Positions 1 to 6,985 of a stretch of 7,611 nt of DNA are shown piece after piece. Made by a program: the position numbers and the translations under genes. Numbering within the stretch: the stretch's first letter is position 1; every line of letters starts with the position of its first letter. This DNA comes from an uncultured Collinsella sp. Lineage in GTDB: Bacteria > Actinomycetota > Coriobacteriia > Coriobacteriales > Coriobacteriaceae. The notes beneath the pieces are model-generated. The model made no database searches. It was not told where the DNA came from and saw only the letters and a program-made list of their open reading frames with translations. The DNA lies in assembly GCA_900549655.1 (NCBI GenBank), contig UROZ01000091.1:1-7611 (forward strand), read 5' to 3'.

Positions 1-473
1 AAGCCGCCGTGGACCTCGGGCTTGATCTCGCGCGAGCGGATGCGCGTGCCCTCGGGGAAGATCAGGACGTCCTCGCCGCGCTGCAGCGCATGCTGGGCGG
101 CGCGCAGGCACTTCATATCGGCAGTACCGCGCTCCACAGGGATACCGCCCACGCGGCTAAAGGCCCACTGCACGATCTTGGTCTTGGCGAACTCGGATTT
201 AAAGATGGGACGCACGCGGCGACCGCCAAAGAACAGAGCCGTCTCCACAGCCAAGAGCTCGGCCATCGAGGTGTGGTTGCAGATGACCACGCTGCCGCGG
301 CCTTCCTGGCGCTCAAATAGCAGATCGGCATCCTCGACCTTCCAACGCCACATGAGCTTGGAGAAGGCCCAAAGGATGGCCATGACTACGACAACGGTGC
401 CGCGGATGAGCGCTGGGAACTCTGCATAAGGAGCGTTGTAATAATCCTCGGGCTTCTGTTTGAACAGGCGCAT
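1..473 (-). CDS. plsC: 1-acyl-sn-glycerol-3-phosphate acyltransferase, N-terminal 157 residues (cut by window edge)
   Basis: Membrane-associated acyltransferase that would acylate lysophosphatidic acid to phosphatidic acid in phospholipid synthesis. The first 157 codons are present and the 3' end lies left of the window. A hydrophobic stretch at about residues 21-41 looks like a membrane anchor. The family blocks follow in order: NHTSMAE (66-72) at the catalytic position, VGGIPVERG (108-116) as the second block with R115, and FPEGTR (139-144) as the third. The first block should read HX4D, but here it is H67-X4-E72, so the usual catalytic Asp is Glu. The ATG at 473 is chosen because GAGGAGG lies 6 nt upstream, inside the end of cmk; the gap to the cmk stop is only 3 nt, so the two are probably coupled. 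A cmk-plsC pair is known from other Gram-positives. The acyltransferase family is certain; the exact acyl acceptor is inferred. Confidence 0.9.
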   Translation of the reverse strand, partial: MRLFKQKPEDYYNAPYAEFPALIRGTVVVVMAILWAFSKLMWRWKVEDADLLFERQEGRGSVVICNHTSMAELLAVETALFFGGRRVRPIFKSEFAKTKIVQWAFSRVGGIPVERGTADMKCLRAAQHALQRGEDVLIFPEGTRIRSREIKPEVHGG

Positions 474-476
474 GGG

Positions 477-1163
477 CTACCTCCTCTGGTTGATGAGGTC
501 CTCGATTATCGAGACGACCTCGTCGATGGTGTGGGCGGTGGAGTCGACGTGCACCGCGTCCTCGGCGGGCACGAGCGGCGCGACCTCGCGGCTGCTGTCG
601 ATCTTATCGCGCTGCTTGAGGGCATCGAGGGTTTCATCGACCTCGGTCTCGAGCTGCTCTGTGGTGAGCGGCTGGGCGTCATTTTGGTGACGCTGCAGCA
701 CGCGGCGACGGGCGCGCTCGCGCGGGTCGGCGGTCAGGAACACTTTGACCTGCGCGTTGGGGAATACGACGGTGCCGATGTCGCGACCCTCGGCCACGAT
801 ATCGCGGTCCTCGGCGGCGCGTCGCTGATGGATGAGCATGGCGGCGCGTACGCCCGGGTAAGCCGAGACCTTGGAGACGTTGGCGTCCACCTGCGGGGTG
901 CGGATGGCAGCCGATGCGTCCTTGCCGTCGATGGTCAGGCGCGTGTCTTCGCCGGTGCCGTTGGTAAAGCGAATCTCGATCTGCTCGGCGAGGGCGTCGA
1001 TGGCCGCCTCGTCGTCCAGGTCGATGCCGCGGTCGAGCGCGGCGAATGTGACGGCGCGATACATGGCGCCCGTGTCGAGCTTGTTAAAGCCCAGCTGGCG
1101 GGCGATCTCCTTGGCGATGGTGGACTTGCCGGAACCGGCGGGGCCGTCGATGGCGACGATCAT
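477..1163 (-). CDS. cmk: Cytidylate kinase (CMP/dCMP kinase)
   Basis: Cytosolic kinase that phosphorylates CMP and dCMP to their diphosphates with ATP, feeding RNA, DNA and CDP-lipid synthesis. The 228-residue length is normal for the bacterial family. Visible blocks are the P-loop GPAGSGKST (7-15), DTGAMYRA (30-37) of the CMP-binding region, EGRDIGTVVFP (125-135) with the conserved R127-D128, an Arg-rich lid (148-158, RERARRRVLQR), and the late RDKIDSSR block (185-192) followed by PL and a V-D-S/T end motif. The ATG at 1163 puts the P-loop at the expected distance from the N-terminus and has AAAGGAA 7 nt upstream. It lies 66 nt downstream of rluB and 3 nt before plsC. Nothing looks broken. 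Confidence 0.97.
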   Translation of the reverse strand: MIVAIDGPAGSGKSTIAKEIARQLGFNKLDTGAMYRAVTFAALDRGIDLDDEAAIDALAEQIEIRFTNGTGEDTRLTIDGKDASAAIRTPQVDANVSKVSAYPGVRAAMLIHQRRAAEDRDIVAEGRDIGTVVFPNAQVKVFLTADPRERARRRVLQRHQNDAQPLTTEQLETEVDETLDALKQRDKIDSSREVAPLVPAEDAVHVDSTAHTIDEVVSIIEDLINQRR

Positions 1164-1229
1164 GCAATGCTTCCTTTCGATGATTGACGCGCTGGTATGG
1201 TTCGCGGGCGTTGGGGCGCGGCGGGTTGC

Positions 1230-2192
1230 CTAGCCCGTGTATCGCTCGCGGTAGGTGTTGCGCTTGGGTGCGGAGCCGTGGCTGCCGTGGTGACGCGTGC
1301 GGCTGGCGGTGTTGGTCGCCGGCGCGGCGACGCGCTTGGAGCTGGCCTGCTTGGGCGGGATGCCGCCGGCCTTGAGGATCTGCGCCTCGCGATCGGTGAG
1401 TTCGCGCCACGAGCCCTTGGCCACGTCCTTGAGCTCAAGGCCGGCAAAGTTGCAGCGGTGCAGGCGGATTACCGGATGGTGAATCTTGCTCAACATGCGC
1501 TTAACCTGATTCTTGCGACCCTCGCGGATAATGACCTCCACGGCGGTGGTGCCGGGCCTGACGCCCTGTGGCGCCACGGCCTCGGCCTCGCGTGCGGTGA
1601 TGACGCGGCAGATTGCCGGCTGGCATAGGCCGTCGTCGAGCTCGATGCCACGGCGGAGCGGGTCCAGATCGCGGTCGGTCAGCTGCCCGTCCACGAGCGC
1701 CTGGTAGGTCTTGTAGACGTGCTTGCTGGGGTGCAGCAGGTCCTGCGACAGGTCGCCGTCGGTGGTAAAGAGCAAAAGGCCCGTGGTGTCGCGGTCCAGG
1801 CGACCCACCGGGAAGAGCCCCGGAAAGCGGTCGCGCGGGACAAGATCAGCCACGCAAGGGCGCTCCTGCGGATCGCTCATGGTGGTAAGGTAGCCGGTCG
1901 GCTTGTAGAGCATCAAGTACACAGCGCCCTGGTCGAGCTTGACGGGCATGCCATCGACCTCGATGTGATCGCGGTCGACGTCGACCTTGGTGCCCAGCTC
2001 GGTCGCGATCTGGCCGTTGACGGTCACGCGGCCGGCGGTCATCAGGTCCTCCGAGCCGCGGCGGCTCGCCACGCCCGCGCGCGCCAAAAAGCGCTGCAGG
2101 CGCATGGTATGCGGGTAGACGGGCTGGGCGTCGGTTGCGGGTACTGCGTTGCCCATGGCGCGCGTCTCCCCTGCTTCGTTAGTCCTCGTCAT
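1230..2192 (-). CDS. rluB: Ribosomal large-subunit pseudouridine synthase, RluB/RsuA family
   Basis: Converts a uridine of rRNA to pseudouridine; the RluB branch acts on 23S rRNA helix 89-90 (family knowledge). The 320-residue product has a short non-conserved leader (1-29), an S4 RNA-binding domain (about 30-80, starting MRLQRFLARAGVASRR), a Lys-Pro block (LYKPTG, 95-100), and the catalytic block GRLDRDTTGLLLFTTDGDL (130-148) with D133 as the expected nucleophile. The conserved REGRKNQVKRM block follows at 223-233. The last 45 residues are a basic, low-complexity tail rich in Arg, His, Ser and Ala, probably disordered and RNA-contacting. The start at 2192 is chosen because GGAGG lies 6 nt upstream within scpB; it overlaps scpB by 14 nt. 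In-frame ATGs at 2156 and 2105 have weaker or no ribosome binding sites. RluB versus another RsuA-family member is assigned mainly by the scpAB neighbourhood. Confidence 0.93.
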   Translation of the reverse strand: MTRTNEAGETRAMGNAVPATDAQPVYPHTMRLQRFLARAGVASRRGSEDLMTAGRVTVNGQIATELGTKVDVDRDHIEVDGMPVKLDQGAVYLMLYKPTGYLTTMSDPQERPCVADLVPRDRFPGLFPVGRLDRDTTGLLLFTTDGDLSQDLLHPSKHVYKTYQALVDGQLTDRDLDPLRRGIELDDGLCQPAICRVITAREAEAVAPQGVRPGTTAVEVIIREGRKNQVKRMLSKIHHPVIRLHRCNFAGLELKDVAKGSWRELTDREAQILKAGGIPPKQASSKRVAAPATNTASRTRHHGSHGSAPKRNTYRERYTG

Positions 2193-2907
2193 GCAAATCC
2201 TCCGAGGTCTCGTCGACGACCAGGGTCTCCAAGTCCTCGACTGCCTCAACATCTTCAACATCGGTATCAAGCAGTTCGCGCTCTTCGTCCAGGTCCTCGG
2301 CCTGCTCCTCGAGCGTGGACTGAATGCTGCGGCCGCTCAGGCGCTCACGGATAAACTGGCGCGACTGCTCGTCGGGGGCAAACTGCTCCAGATCGGGCAG
2401 GTCGCGGGTGGAGCGCAGACCGAACTTTTCCAAGAAGGCGTTGGTCGTGCCGTAGATGATTGCCTGTCCGCGCTGGGGGTCGCGGCCGAGCTCGCGCACC
2501 AGACCCTTGTCGACGAGCGACGCGATGACGCCGTCTGAGTTGACGCCGCGGATGCCCTTGACCACCTCGCGCGTTACGGGCTGGTGGTATGCGATGACGG
2601 CCAAAGTTTCGAGCGCCGCCTGCGACAGCTTTTGCGTATCCCAGCTCAACACATAGGCCTCGACCACATCGTGGTAGGCTGGGTGCGTAAACAAGCGCCA
2701 GCCGCCGGCGACCTCGCGCAGCTGAAAGCCGCGGTTGGCCTCCTCGTACTCAACCTTGAGCTCGGCCAAAAGCGACGCGCACTCGCCCGGGGCGATGTCC
2801 AGCGCACCTGCCAGCGCGGGCGCGCTCACGGGGTCGCTCGACACCAGCAGCAGCGCCTCGAGGGCGCCTTTGAGGCTGTTTGCCTCCAGCGTGGAAAGGG
2901 TTGACAT
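2179..2907 (-). CDS. scpB: Segregation and condensation protein B
   Basis: Winged-helix partner of the SMC condensin; dimers bind the kleisin ScpA, and the SMC-ScpAB complex compacts and separates replicated chromosomes. The 242-residue product shows the two winged-helix domains (about 10-85 and 92-165). The typical ScpB core falls at about 99-137 (LETLAVIAYHQPVTR, then VKGIRGVNSD and SLVDKGLV) and is followed by YGTTNAFLEKFGL (152-164). From about residue 199 the protein ends in a long acidic tail rich in Glu and Asp, probably disordered; such tails vary in the family. The start at 2907 has AGGAG 8 nt upstream, and this site overlaps the TAG stop of scpA (11-nt gap), so translation is likely coupled. 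Its 3' end carries the start and ribosome binding site of rluB. Confidence 0.95.
   Translation of the reverse strand: MSTLSTLEANSLKGALEALLLVSSDPVSAPALAGALDIAPGECASLLAELKVEYEEANRGFQLREVAGGWRLFTHPAYHDVVEAYVLSWDTQKLSQAALETLAVIAYHQPVTREVVKGIRGVNSDGVIASLVDKGLVRELGRDPQRGQAIIYGTTNAFLEKFGLRSTRDLPDLEQFAPDEQSRQFIRERLSGRSIQSTLEEQAEDLDEERELLDTDVEDVEAVEDLETLVVDETSEDLHDED
2199..2203 (-). promoter_or_regulatory. Ribosome binding site that fixes the rluB start
   Basis: GGAGG on the minus strand, 6 nt before the ATG at 2192, lies inside the last codons of scpB. It decides among several in-frame ATGs of rluB and means that rluB translation begins before scpB translation ends. Confidence 0.75.
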
Positions 2908-2918
2908 GGTTGCGGCTC

Positions 2919-3731
2919 CTATTCGGTGAGCTCGGGGCCCTCGCCGGGCACATAGGCCTCGGCGCCCTCGACGCGGTTGATGCGGATGGTTCCAAAGATC
3001 TCGTCCTGGCTCAGCGTGAGCGAGCCGCGCTTGGCGAGCTCAAGCATAGCTAGGAAGGTGACGACGAGCTGCTCGGTGGTGGCATCGCCGTCCAGTAGCT
3101 CGCGGAAGGTGCAGGTTTGGTGCGCCATGGTAAAGCGGTCGACTGAGGCCACGGTCAGGTCGAGCGGCACGCGATGCGGCGCCACATGCTCGGCCTCCAG
3201 CAGGAAGGTCTGGCGCTTGCCGTCCAGGTCGGCGCAGATGACGGCCAGGCCGCGCAGGGTAATGCCGGCCAGATAGTCGGGCATTAGGCCCAAGAACTCG
3301 GGGTCGGGGCCGGCCACACGCGGGTGCATGCGACTTTCGGCCTGCATGCGGGCACCGAGGGCTGCCGCCGCGCCTTTAAACTGCTTGTAGGCAATCAGGC
3401 GCTGGATCAGGACCTCGCGCAAGGCGTCGCCGTCGAGCGCACTGAGTTCTTCGAGGTCTTCGTCGAACTCGTCATCGTCGTCATCGACTTTGCGCGGGGC
3501 CTCCTGCGGCACCAGAGAGGCGGCCTTGATGTCCAAAAGGGTTGCCGCGACCAGCAAAAAGTCGCTCGCCACGTCCAGGTCCAGCGCCTCGATGCGCTCG
3601 ACCTCGGCAAGGTATTGCTCGGCCACCTCGCTAATGGAGATAGCGCCGATATCTACTTTTTGGCGGGTTACCAGCTGCAGCAGCAGGTCGAACGGTCCGC
3701 TGTAGACCTGCGTCGACACGCGATACGACAT
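2919..3731 (-). CDS. scpA: Segregation and condensation protein A (kleisin)
   Basis: Bacterial kleisin that bridges the two heads of the SMC dimer and recruits ScpB for chromosome condensation and segregation. The 270 residues fit the family. The N-terminal SMC-neck-binding part is clear: YSGPFDLLLQLV (10-21), then the IGAISISEVAEQYL segment (28-41) and a helix (53-75, VASDFLLVAATLLDIKAASLV) typical of ScpA. An acidic linker with a run of Asp (83-94) leads to a middle region that binds ScpB, and a C-terminal winged helix (about 195-255) contains FLAMLELAKRGSLTLSQ. The ATG at 3731 is preceded by AAAGGAGG at 6 nt, the strongest ribosome binding site in the cluster. It is separated from the M50 gene by 84 nt with two small inverted repeats, so it could head its own transcript, although I see no clear promoter. 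Confidence 0.95.
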   Translation of the reverse strand: MSYRVSTQVYSGPFDLLLQLVTRQKVDIGAISISEVAEQYLAEVERIEALDLDVASDFLLVAATLLDIKAASLVPQEAPRKVDDDDDEFDEDLEELSALDGDALREVLIQRLIAYKQFKGAAAALGARMQAESRMHPRVAGPDPEFLGLMPDYLAGITLRGLAVICADLDGKRQTFLLEAEHVAPHRVPLDLTVASVDRFTMAHQTCTFRELLDGDATTEQLVVTFLAMLELAKRGSLTLSQDEIFGTIRINRVEGAEAYVPGEGPELTE

Positions 3732-3749
3732 CTTCGACCTCCTTTGACG

Positions 3750-3764
3750 GCGCCTTCGCGGCGC
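3750..3764. repeat. Small GC-rich inverted repeat upstream of scpA
   Basis: GCGCC and GGCGC (5 bp) separated by 5 nt, ending about 19 bases before the scpA start codon and just before its ribosome binding site on the minus strand. It could form a small hairpin in the scpA leader. No U-run follows, so it is not a recognisable terminator. In GC-rich DNA a stem this short can arise by chance. Confidence 0.3.
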
Positions 3765-3781
3765 GGTTTGGGTGCATGTTG

Positions 3782-3800
3782 CGACCGTTTTGCGCGGTCG
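3782..3800. repeat. Inverted repeat CGACCG/CGGTCG in the M50-scpA gap
   Basis: A perfect 6-bp inverted repeat with a 7-nt spacer (TTTTGCG on the plus strand) sits mid-way in the 84-nt gap between the M50 protease gene and scpA. It might be a protein-binding dyad or an RNA hairpin. On the minus strand it is followed by CAACATG rather than a T-run, so an intrinsic terminator is unlikely. The role is unknown. Confidence 0.35.
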
Positions 3801-3815
3801 ATCTGTAAGTTTACC

Positions 3816-4499
3816 TTAGATGCCGGCGATTGCGAAGTTGAGCAGCTGCTCAGCGAGCGGATACACGGTAACGTCGAAATAGCGACCTATCACGTCGATG
3901 CCGGTCCACATGGGCAGCAGGTACAGCACGATGATAAGGATCGGCATGGCGTATTGCTGCAGGCGATAGTAGTTGGCGAGCGCCTTACCTTTAAGGAACG
4001 GCACGATGATCGATGAGCCGTCGAGCGGCGGGATCGGGATGAGGTTAAAGAACGCGAGCGACAAGTTGACCACGATAAACGTGGCACCGAAGTTCATGAT
4101 CTGTGACGCTACGGCAAAGGACATGCTTGCATAGAGGTTGCCGTACGTTACTTGCATGAGAGCGGCAGCGAGGCACGCGAGGGCGATGTTTGATGCGGGG
4201 CCGGCAACGCTCACTAGGACCTCGTCGCGCTTGGGGTGCTTGAGGTTGTTGAGGTAGACAGGCACCGGTTTGGCAAAGGCGAACACCGGGCCTCCGGCGG
4301 CGAGCATCAGCAGCGGCAGGATGATGGTGCCAAACGGGTCGATATGGTTGAGCGGGTTGAGCGACACGCGACCGCGCGAACGGGCTGTCTTATCGCCGAG
4401 TGCCCAGGCCGCGGCGGCGTGTGCGCTCTCGTGGATCACGATGCCAACGATGACGGCAACGGCGCTGGCGAGCAGGTTCATGAGGTAGCTGCTGGACAT
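3816..4499 (-). CDS. Site-2 protease family membrane zinc metalloprotease (peptidase M50)
   Basis: Integral-membrane zinc metalloprotease expected to cut transmembrane substrates inside the membrane. The 227-residue protein is a compact form with no PDZ domain. The first membrane helix (about 9-35) carries the zinc-binding HESAH motif (H23, E24, H27; HExxH). A second conserved block SVAGPASNI (97-105) follows in the next helix, and the third zinc ligand lies in NLIPIPPLDG (152-161), where D160 matches the NxxPxPxLDG motif. A further hydrophobic segment lies at about 184-197. The ATG at 4499 has AGGAG 6 nt upstream, overlapping the TAG of the preceding small membrane gene, which suggests coupling. 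M50 genes next to scpAB are common in Gram-positives, but the substrate is not shown by the sequence. Confidence 0.92.
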   Translation of the reverse strand: MSSSYLMNLLASAVAVIVGIVIHESAHAAAAWALGDKTARSRGRVSLNPLNHIDPFGTIILPLLMLAAGGPVFAFAKPVPVYLNNLKHPKRDEVLVSVAGPASNIALACLAAALMQVTYGNLYASMSFAVASQIMNFGATFIVVNLSLAFFNLIPIPPLDGSSIIVPFLKGKALANYYRLQQYAMPILIIVLYLLPMWTGIDVIGRYFDVTVYPLAEQLLNFAIAGI

Positions 4500-4508
4500 G
4501 GCACTCTC

Positions 4509-4805
4509 CTAGCGGACGCGGCGCGAGGCGCGCGTGAGCAAGTAGTCGGCGACAAACAGGATGACGGCCACGATGGCGTAATCCAGGCGGAACACGCCGC
4601 CAAAGGGCGATGTGATGACACCGTAGCCGGCGATGGCGCTCGGCAGCGCGCGCGAAAGCTCAACGACAAAGCCCACAATCTGCAGCTTGGCGGTGAGGCC
4701 GCTAAAACACAGCAGCACGGTCATCGCGCTCATAAAGATGCCGCAGATGCGGCACGCGATGGCGATAATGCTCATCGCCACGGCAGCGGCCTTACGAGAG
4801 TTCAC
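4509..4805 (-). CDS. Small hydrophobic membrane protein of unknown function (98 aa, GTG start)
   Basis: I do not recognise a family. The 98-residue product begins at GTG (4805), which has GAGGAG 7 nt upstream, inside the end of the ABC-F gene. An ATG 120 nt further up would lie deep inside that gene and give a Pro/Ser/Arg-rich N-terminus, so it is rejected. Hydrophobic stretches suggest two or three membrane segments: about 6-34 (AAVAMSIIAIACRICGIFM onward), possibly about 41-63, and 75-91 (DYAIVAVILFVADYLLT). The protein ends in a basic tail, RASRRVR, probably cytoplasmic by the positive-inside rule. It overlaps the ABC-F gene by 14 nt and precedes the M50 protease by 9 nt. A link to the protease, as partner or substrate, is possible but only inferred from position. 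Confidence 0.75.
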   Translation of the reverse strand: MNSRKAAAVAMSIIAIACRICGIFMSAMTVLLCFSGLTAKLQIVGFVVELSRALPSAIAGYGVITSPFGGVFRLDYAIVAVILFVADYLLTRASRRVR

Positions 4806-6825
4806 GCGCGGTCTCCTCTTCGATCTGGGTGGAAAGCTCCAGCCATTCGTCCTCGAGTTTGGGCAGCTCTTGCTTAAGGCCGTTATATTCCCCCAGCGCG
4901 GCGTTGAACTTATCCTGATCGGCATAAAGCTCTTCGCTTGCCATCAATTCCATAAGCTCGTCATAGCGGGCGCGCTTTTTGTCGAGCTCTGTCTCAATCT
5001 TCTTGAGCTGGTTGCGCACGCCCTTGAGCTTTTTGTTGAGCGCAGCGCGGGCCTGGGCCTCGGCGCGCTTTTGCTCCTTGGTCTTTTTGCCTTCGGCAGG
5101 CTTGGAAGCGGTGGCGGGGGCGTCGGGCTGGGCCGCGGTGACCTTAGCGGACTTGGTCGCGGCCGATGCACTCTCCCCTGCCGCCTCGGCGGCGGCGCGG
5201 GCTGCGAGGTCCTCGCGCTTGTAGAGGTAGTAGTCGTAGTCGCCGTCGTAGACCGTGACCTTGCCGTCGCGGATGTCGATGACGCGGTTGGCCACGGCGC
5301 GCACCAGGTGCTCATCGTGGCTGATCAGCACGATGGTACCGGGGAAGTTTTGCAGGGCGTTCTCGAGCATATCCACCGAGTCGATGTCCAGGTGGTTGGT
5401 GGGCTCGTCCAGGCACAGGAGTGCCTCGGGGGCCACGAGCATCTTGGCCAGGGCCAGACGCGCCTTTTCACCGCCGGAAAGGACGCGTACTTGCTTTTCG
5501 ATTGCGTCGTTGTCGCTAAACAGGAAGGCACCCAGCAGGCTGCGCTGCTGCGGCACGGTCCACTTGGGCGTGACGGTGTCGATCTCTTGCAGGACGGTGT
5601 TGGACTCGGTCATGCCCTCGAGCGCGTGCTGGGCGTAATAGGCCACACCCACGTTGGTGCCCAGGTCGCGCGTGCCGGTAGTGGGCGGCTCCAGGCCGGC
5701 GAGGATCTTCATGAGCGTAGACTTGCCGGCACCGTTGGGACCGACGAGCGCAACGTGCTCACCGCGGTAGAGCTTGAGGTCGATGTCGCTGTAGATGTGC
5801 TTGTCGCCGTAGGACTTGGAGACACCCTCCAGGCCCACGACCATATCGCCGGAGCGTGGCGGATCGGGGAACTTAAAGTCGATGTGCTTGTGGCCCTCGG
5901 GCAGGATAACGAGCTCCTTTTTGATCTGCTCGATCTTGCGGATGCGCTCCTGCGCCTGTGCGGCCTTGGTGGGCTTGTAGCGGAACTTGTCGACGAAGAC
6001 CTGCATGTGGGCGATGTCGCGCTCCTGGGCGGCGCGCTTGGCGCGCATCTGCTCCAGGTTGTCCTCGCGCTGCTTGAGGTAGCTGCTGTAGTTGCCGGTG
6101 TAGGTGGTCACGCGGCGGTTCTCGAGCGCGGCCACGTGGTCGACGCAGGCGTCCATGAAGGCGCGGTCGTGGCTGACGATGAGTACGGCGCCGTCGTAGT
6201 TGGCGATAAAGCCGCGTAGCCACTGGACGCTCTCGAGGTCCAGGTGGTTAGTGGGCTCGTCCAGCAGCAGCAGGTCGGGGTGGCGCAGGAAGAGCTTGGC
6301 GAGCGCGATGCGCATCTGCCAGCCGCCTGAGAACTCGGAGCACGGGCGCTCAAAGTCGGTGACCTTAAAGCCCAGGCCAGATAGGATCTTGCGGGCGTTG
6401 CTCTCGAGCTCGTAGCCGCCCAGGTGCTCAAAGCGGTCCTGGACCTGTCCGTACTCGTTGAGGAGCGCGTCGACATCCTTCCCCTGTTCGGAGAGCTCGG
6501 TGATCTGGGCCTGCAGCTCGTTGGCGCGCTCGCCCATGCGGCGAATTTCCTTGGCGGCCGCCATGACCTCGGCAAGGATGGTGGTGTCCTTGTGCTCCAG
6601 GTTAGTTTCCTGCTCTAGATAGCCTACCTGGCAGTCCTTGGCGTACTGGACCTGGCCGGCGTCTGGGCTGTCGATGCCCATGATAATCTTGAGCATGGTG
6701 GTTTTGCCGGCGCCGTTGGGGCCCACGAGCGCGAAGCGCTCGCCGGGGTTGATCTGGAAGGATGCGCCGCTAAAGAGGACGCGCGCGCCGAAGCTTTTTT
6801 CGATCTTGTCGACCAGGAGGATCAT
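4792..6825 (-). CDS. ABC-F family ATPase (ribosome-associated translation factor type)
   Basis: Soluble protein with two ATP-binding cassettes and no membrane domain. ABC-F proteins bind the ribosomal E site and act on the peptidyl-transferase centre; some relieve stalling and some protect from antibiotics. The 677 residues show cassette 1 with Walker A GPNGAGKTT (35-43), signature FSGGWQMR (165-172), Walker B LLLLDEPTNHLD (185-196, catalytic E190) and switch H219. A charged helical linker (about 240-325) is the P-site-reaching region. Cassette 2 has GPNGAGKST (362-370), LSGGEKAR (449-456), LLCLDEPTNHLD (469-480, E474) and H503. After an Ala-rich spacer (541-580) comes a coiled coil (about 583-675), as in Uup- or YdiF-like members. 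Both catalytic Glu residues are intact. The start at 6825 is the only good one before the first strand of cassette 1; its ribosome binding site (AAAGGCGG) is modest. The subfamily cannot be fixed by eye. Confidence 0.95.
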   Translation of the reverse strand: MILLVDKIEKSFGARVLFSGASFQINPGERFALVGPNGAGKTTMLKIIMGIDSPDAGQVQYAKDCQVGYLEQETNLEHKDTTILAEVMAAAKEIRRMGERANELQAQITELSEQGKDVDALLNEYGQVQDRFEHLGGYELESNARKILSGLGFKVTDFERPCSEFSGGWQMRIALAKLFLRHPDLLLLDEPTNHLDLESVQWLRGFIANYDGAVLIVSHDRAFMDACVDHVAALENRRVTTYTGNYSSYLKQREDNLEQMRAKRAAQERDIAHMQVFVDKFRYKPTKAAQAQERIRKIEQIKKELVILPEGHKHIDFKFPDPPRSGDMVVGLEGVSKSYGDKHIYSDIDLKLYRGEHVALVGPNGAGKSTLMKILAGLEPPTTGTRDLGTNVGVAYYAQHALEGMTESNTVLQEIDTVTPKWTVPQQRSLLGAFLFSDNDAIEKQVRVLSGGEKARLALAKMLVAPEALLCLDEPTNHLDIDSVDMLENALQNFPGTIVLISHDEHLVRAVANRVIDIRDGKVTVYDGDYDYYLYKREDLAARAAAEAAGESASAATKSAKVTAAQPDAPATASKPAEGKKTKEQKRAEAQARAALNKKLKGVRNQLKKIETELDKKRARYDELMELMASEELYADQDKFNAALGEYNGLKQELPKLEDEWLELSTQIEEETARELS
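4813..4818 (-). promoter_or_regulatory. Ribosome binding site that fixes the GTG start of the small membrane protein
   Basis: GAGGAG on the minus strand, 7 nt before the GTG at 4805, lies within the final codons of the ABC-F gene. It is the main evidence that the short 98-residue frame is translated from GTG. Confidence 0.7.
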
Positions 6826-6856
6826 GGTGCCGCCTTTGACCTTGTGTGCCTATATG

Positions 6857-6885
6857 AAAAAAGGCCCCAACTTGCGTTGGAGCCT
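6857..6885 (-). terminator. Intrinsic terminator after tRNA-Ala, before the ABC-F gene
   Basis: On the minus strand AGGCTCCAAC and GTTGGGGCCT form a 10-bp stem (one G-U pair) closed by a GCAA tetraloop and followed by six T. It starts 15 nt after the 3' end of tRNA-Ala and ends 31 nt before the ABC-F start codon. In the plus direction there is no T-run, so it works only leftward. Read-through would carry transcription into the ABC-F operon. Confidence 0.9.
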
Positions 6886-6900
6886 CATTCAATGCTCGGG

Positions 6901-6973
6901 TGGAGACGAGGGGGATCGAACCCCTGACCTCTTGACTGCCAGTCAAGCGCTCTCCCAGCTGAGCTACGCCCCC
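6901..6973 (-). tRNA. tRNA-Ala (anticodon GGC)
   Basis: Folds as a complete 73-nt cloverleaf: acceptor GGGGGCG/CGTCTCC, D arm GCTC/GAGC, anticodon arm CTTGA-CTGGCAG-TCAAG with anticodon GGC (reads GCC), a 5-nt variable loop, T arm AGGGG-TTCGATC-CCCCT, and discriminator A73. The acceptor has G3:U70, the alanine identity pair. The 3' CCA is not encoded (CCC follows), so CCA must be added after transcription. It has its own promoter just upstream and a terminator just downstream. Confidence 0.97.
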
Positions 6974-6985
6974 GTGCGAAGAAGT

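Noticed and set aside
531..1187. 218-codon plus-strand frame opposite cmk
   Set aside because: It is the antisense shadow of a fully supported cytidylate kinase gene and has no family motifs of its own.
2193..2270. N-terminal extension of rluB to an ATG at 2270
   Set aside because: It would add 26 Arg/Trp-rich residues overlapping scpB deeply. The ATG at 2192 has a close-to-consensus ribosome binding site at 6 nt.
4806..4925. N-terminal extension of the small membrane protein to an ATG at 4925
   Set aside because: It would add 40 Pro/Ser/Arg-rich residues inside the ABC-F coiled-coil coding region; the GTG at 4805 has GAGGAG at 7 nt.
4633..6219. 528-codon open frame on the plus strand opposite the ABC-F gene
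   Set aside because: The minus strand encodes a complete ABC-F protein with all motifs. The plus frame gives a Gly/Leu/Val/Ala-rich product with no recognisable domain and reflects the GC-rich codon positions of the real gene.
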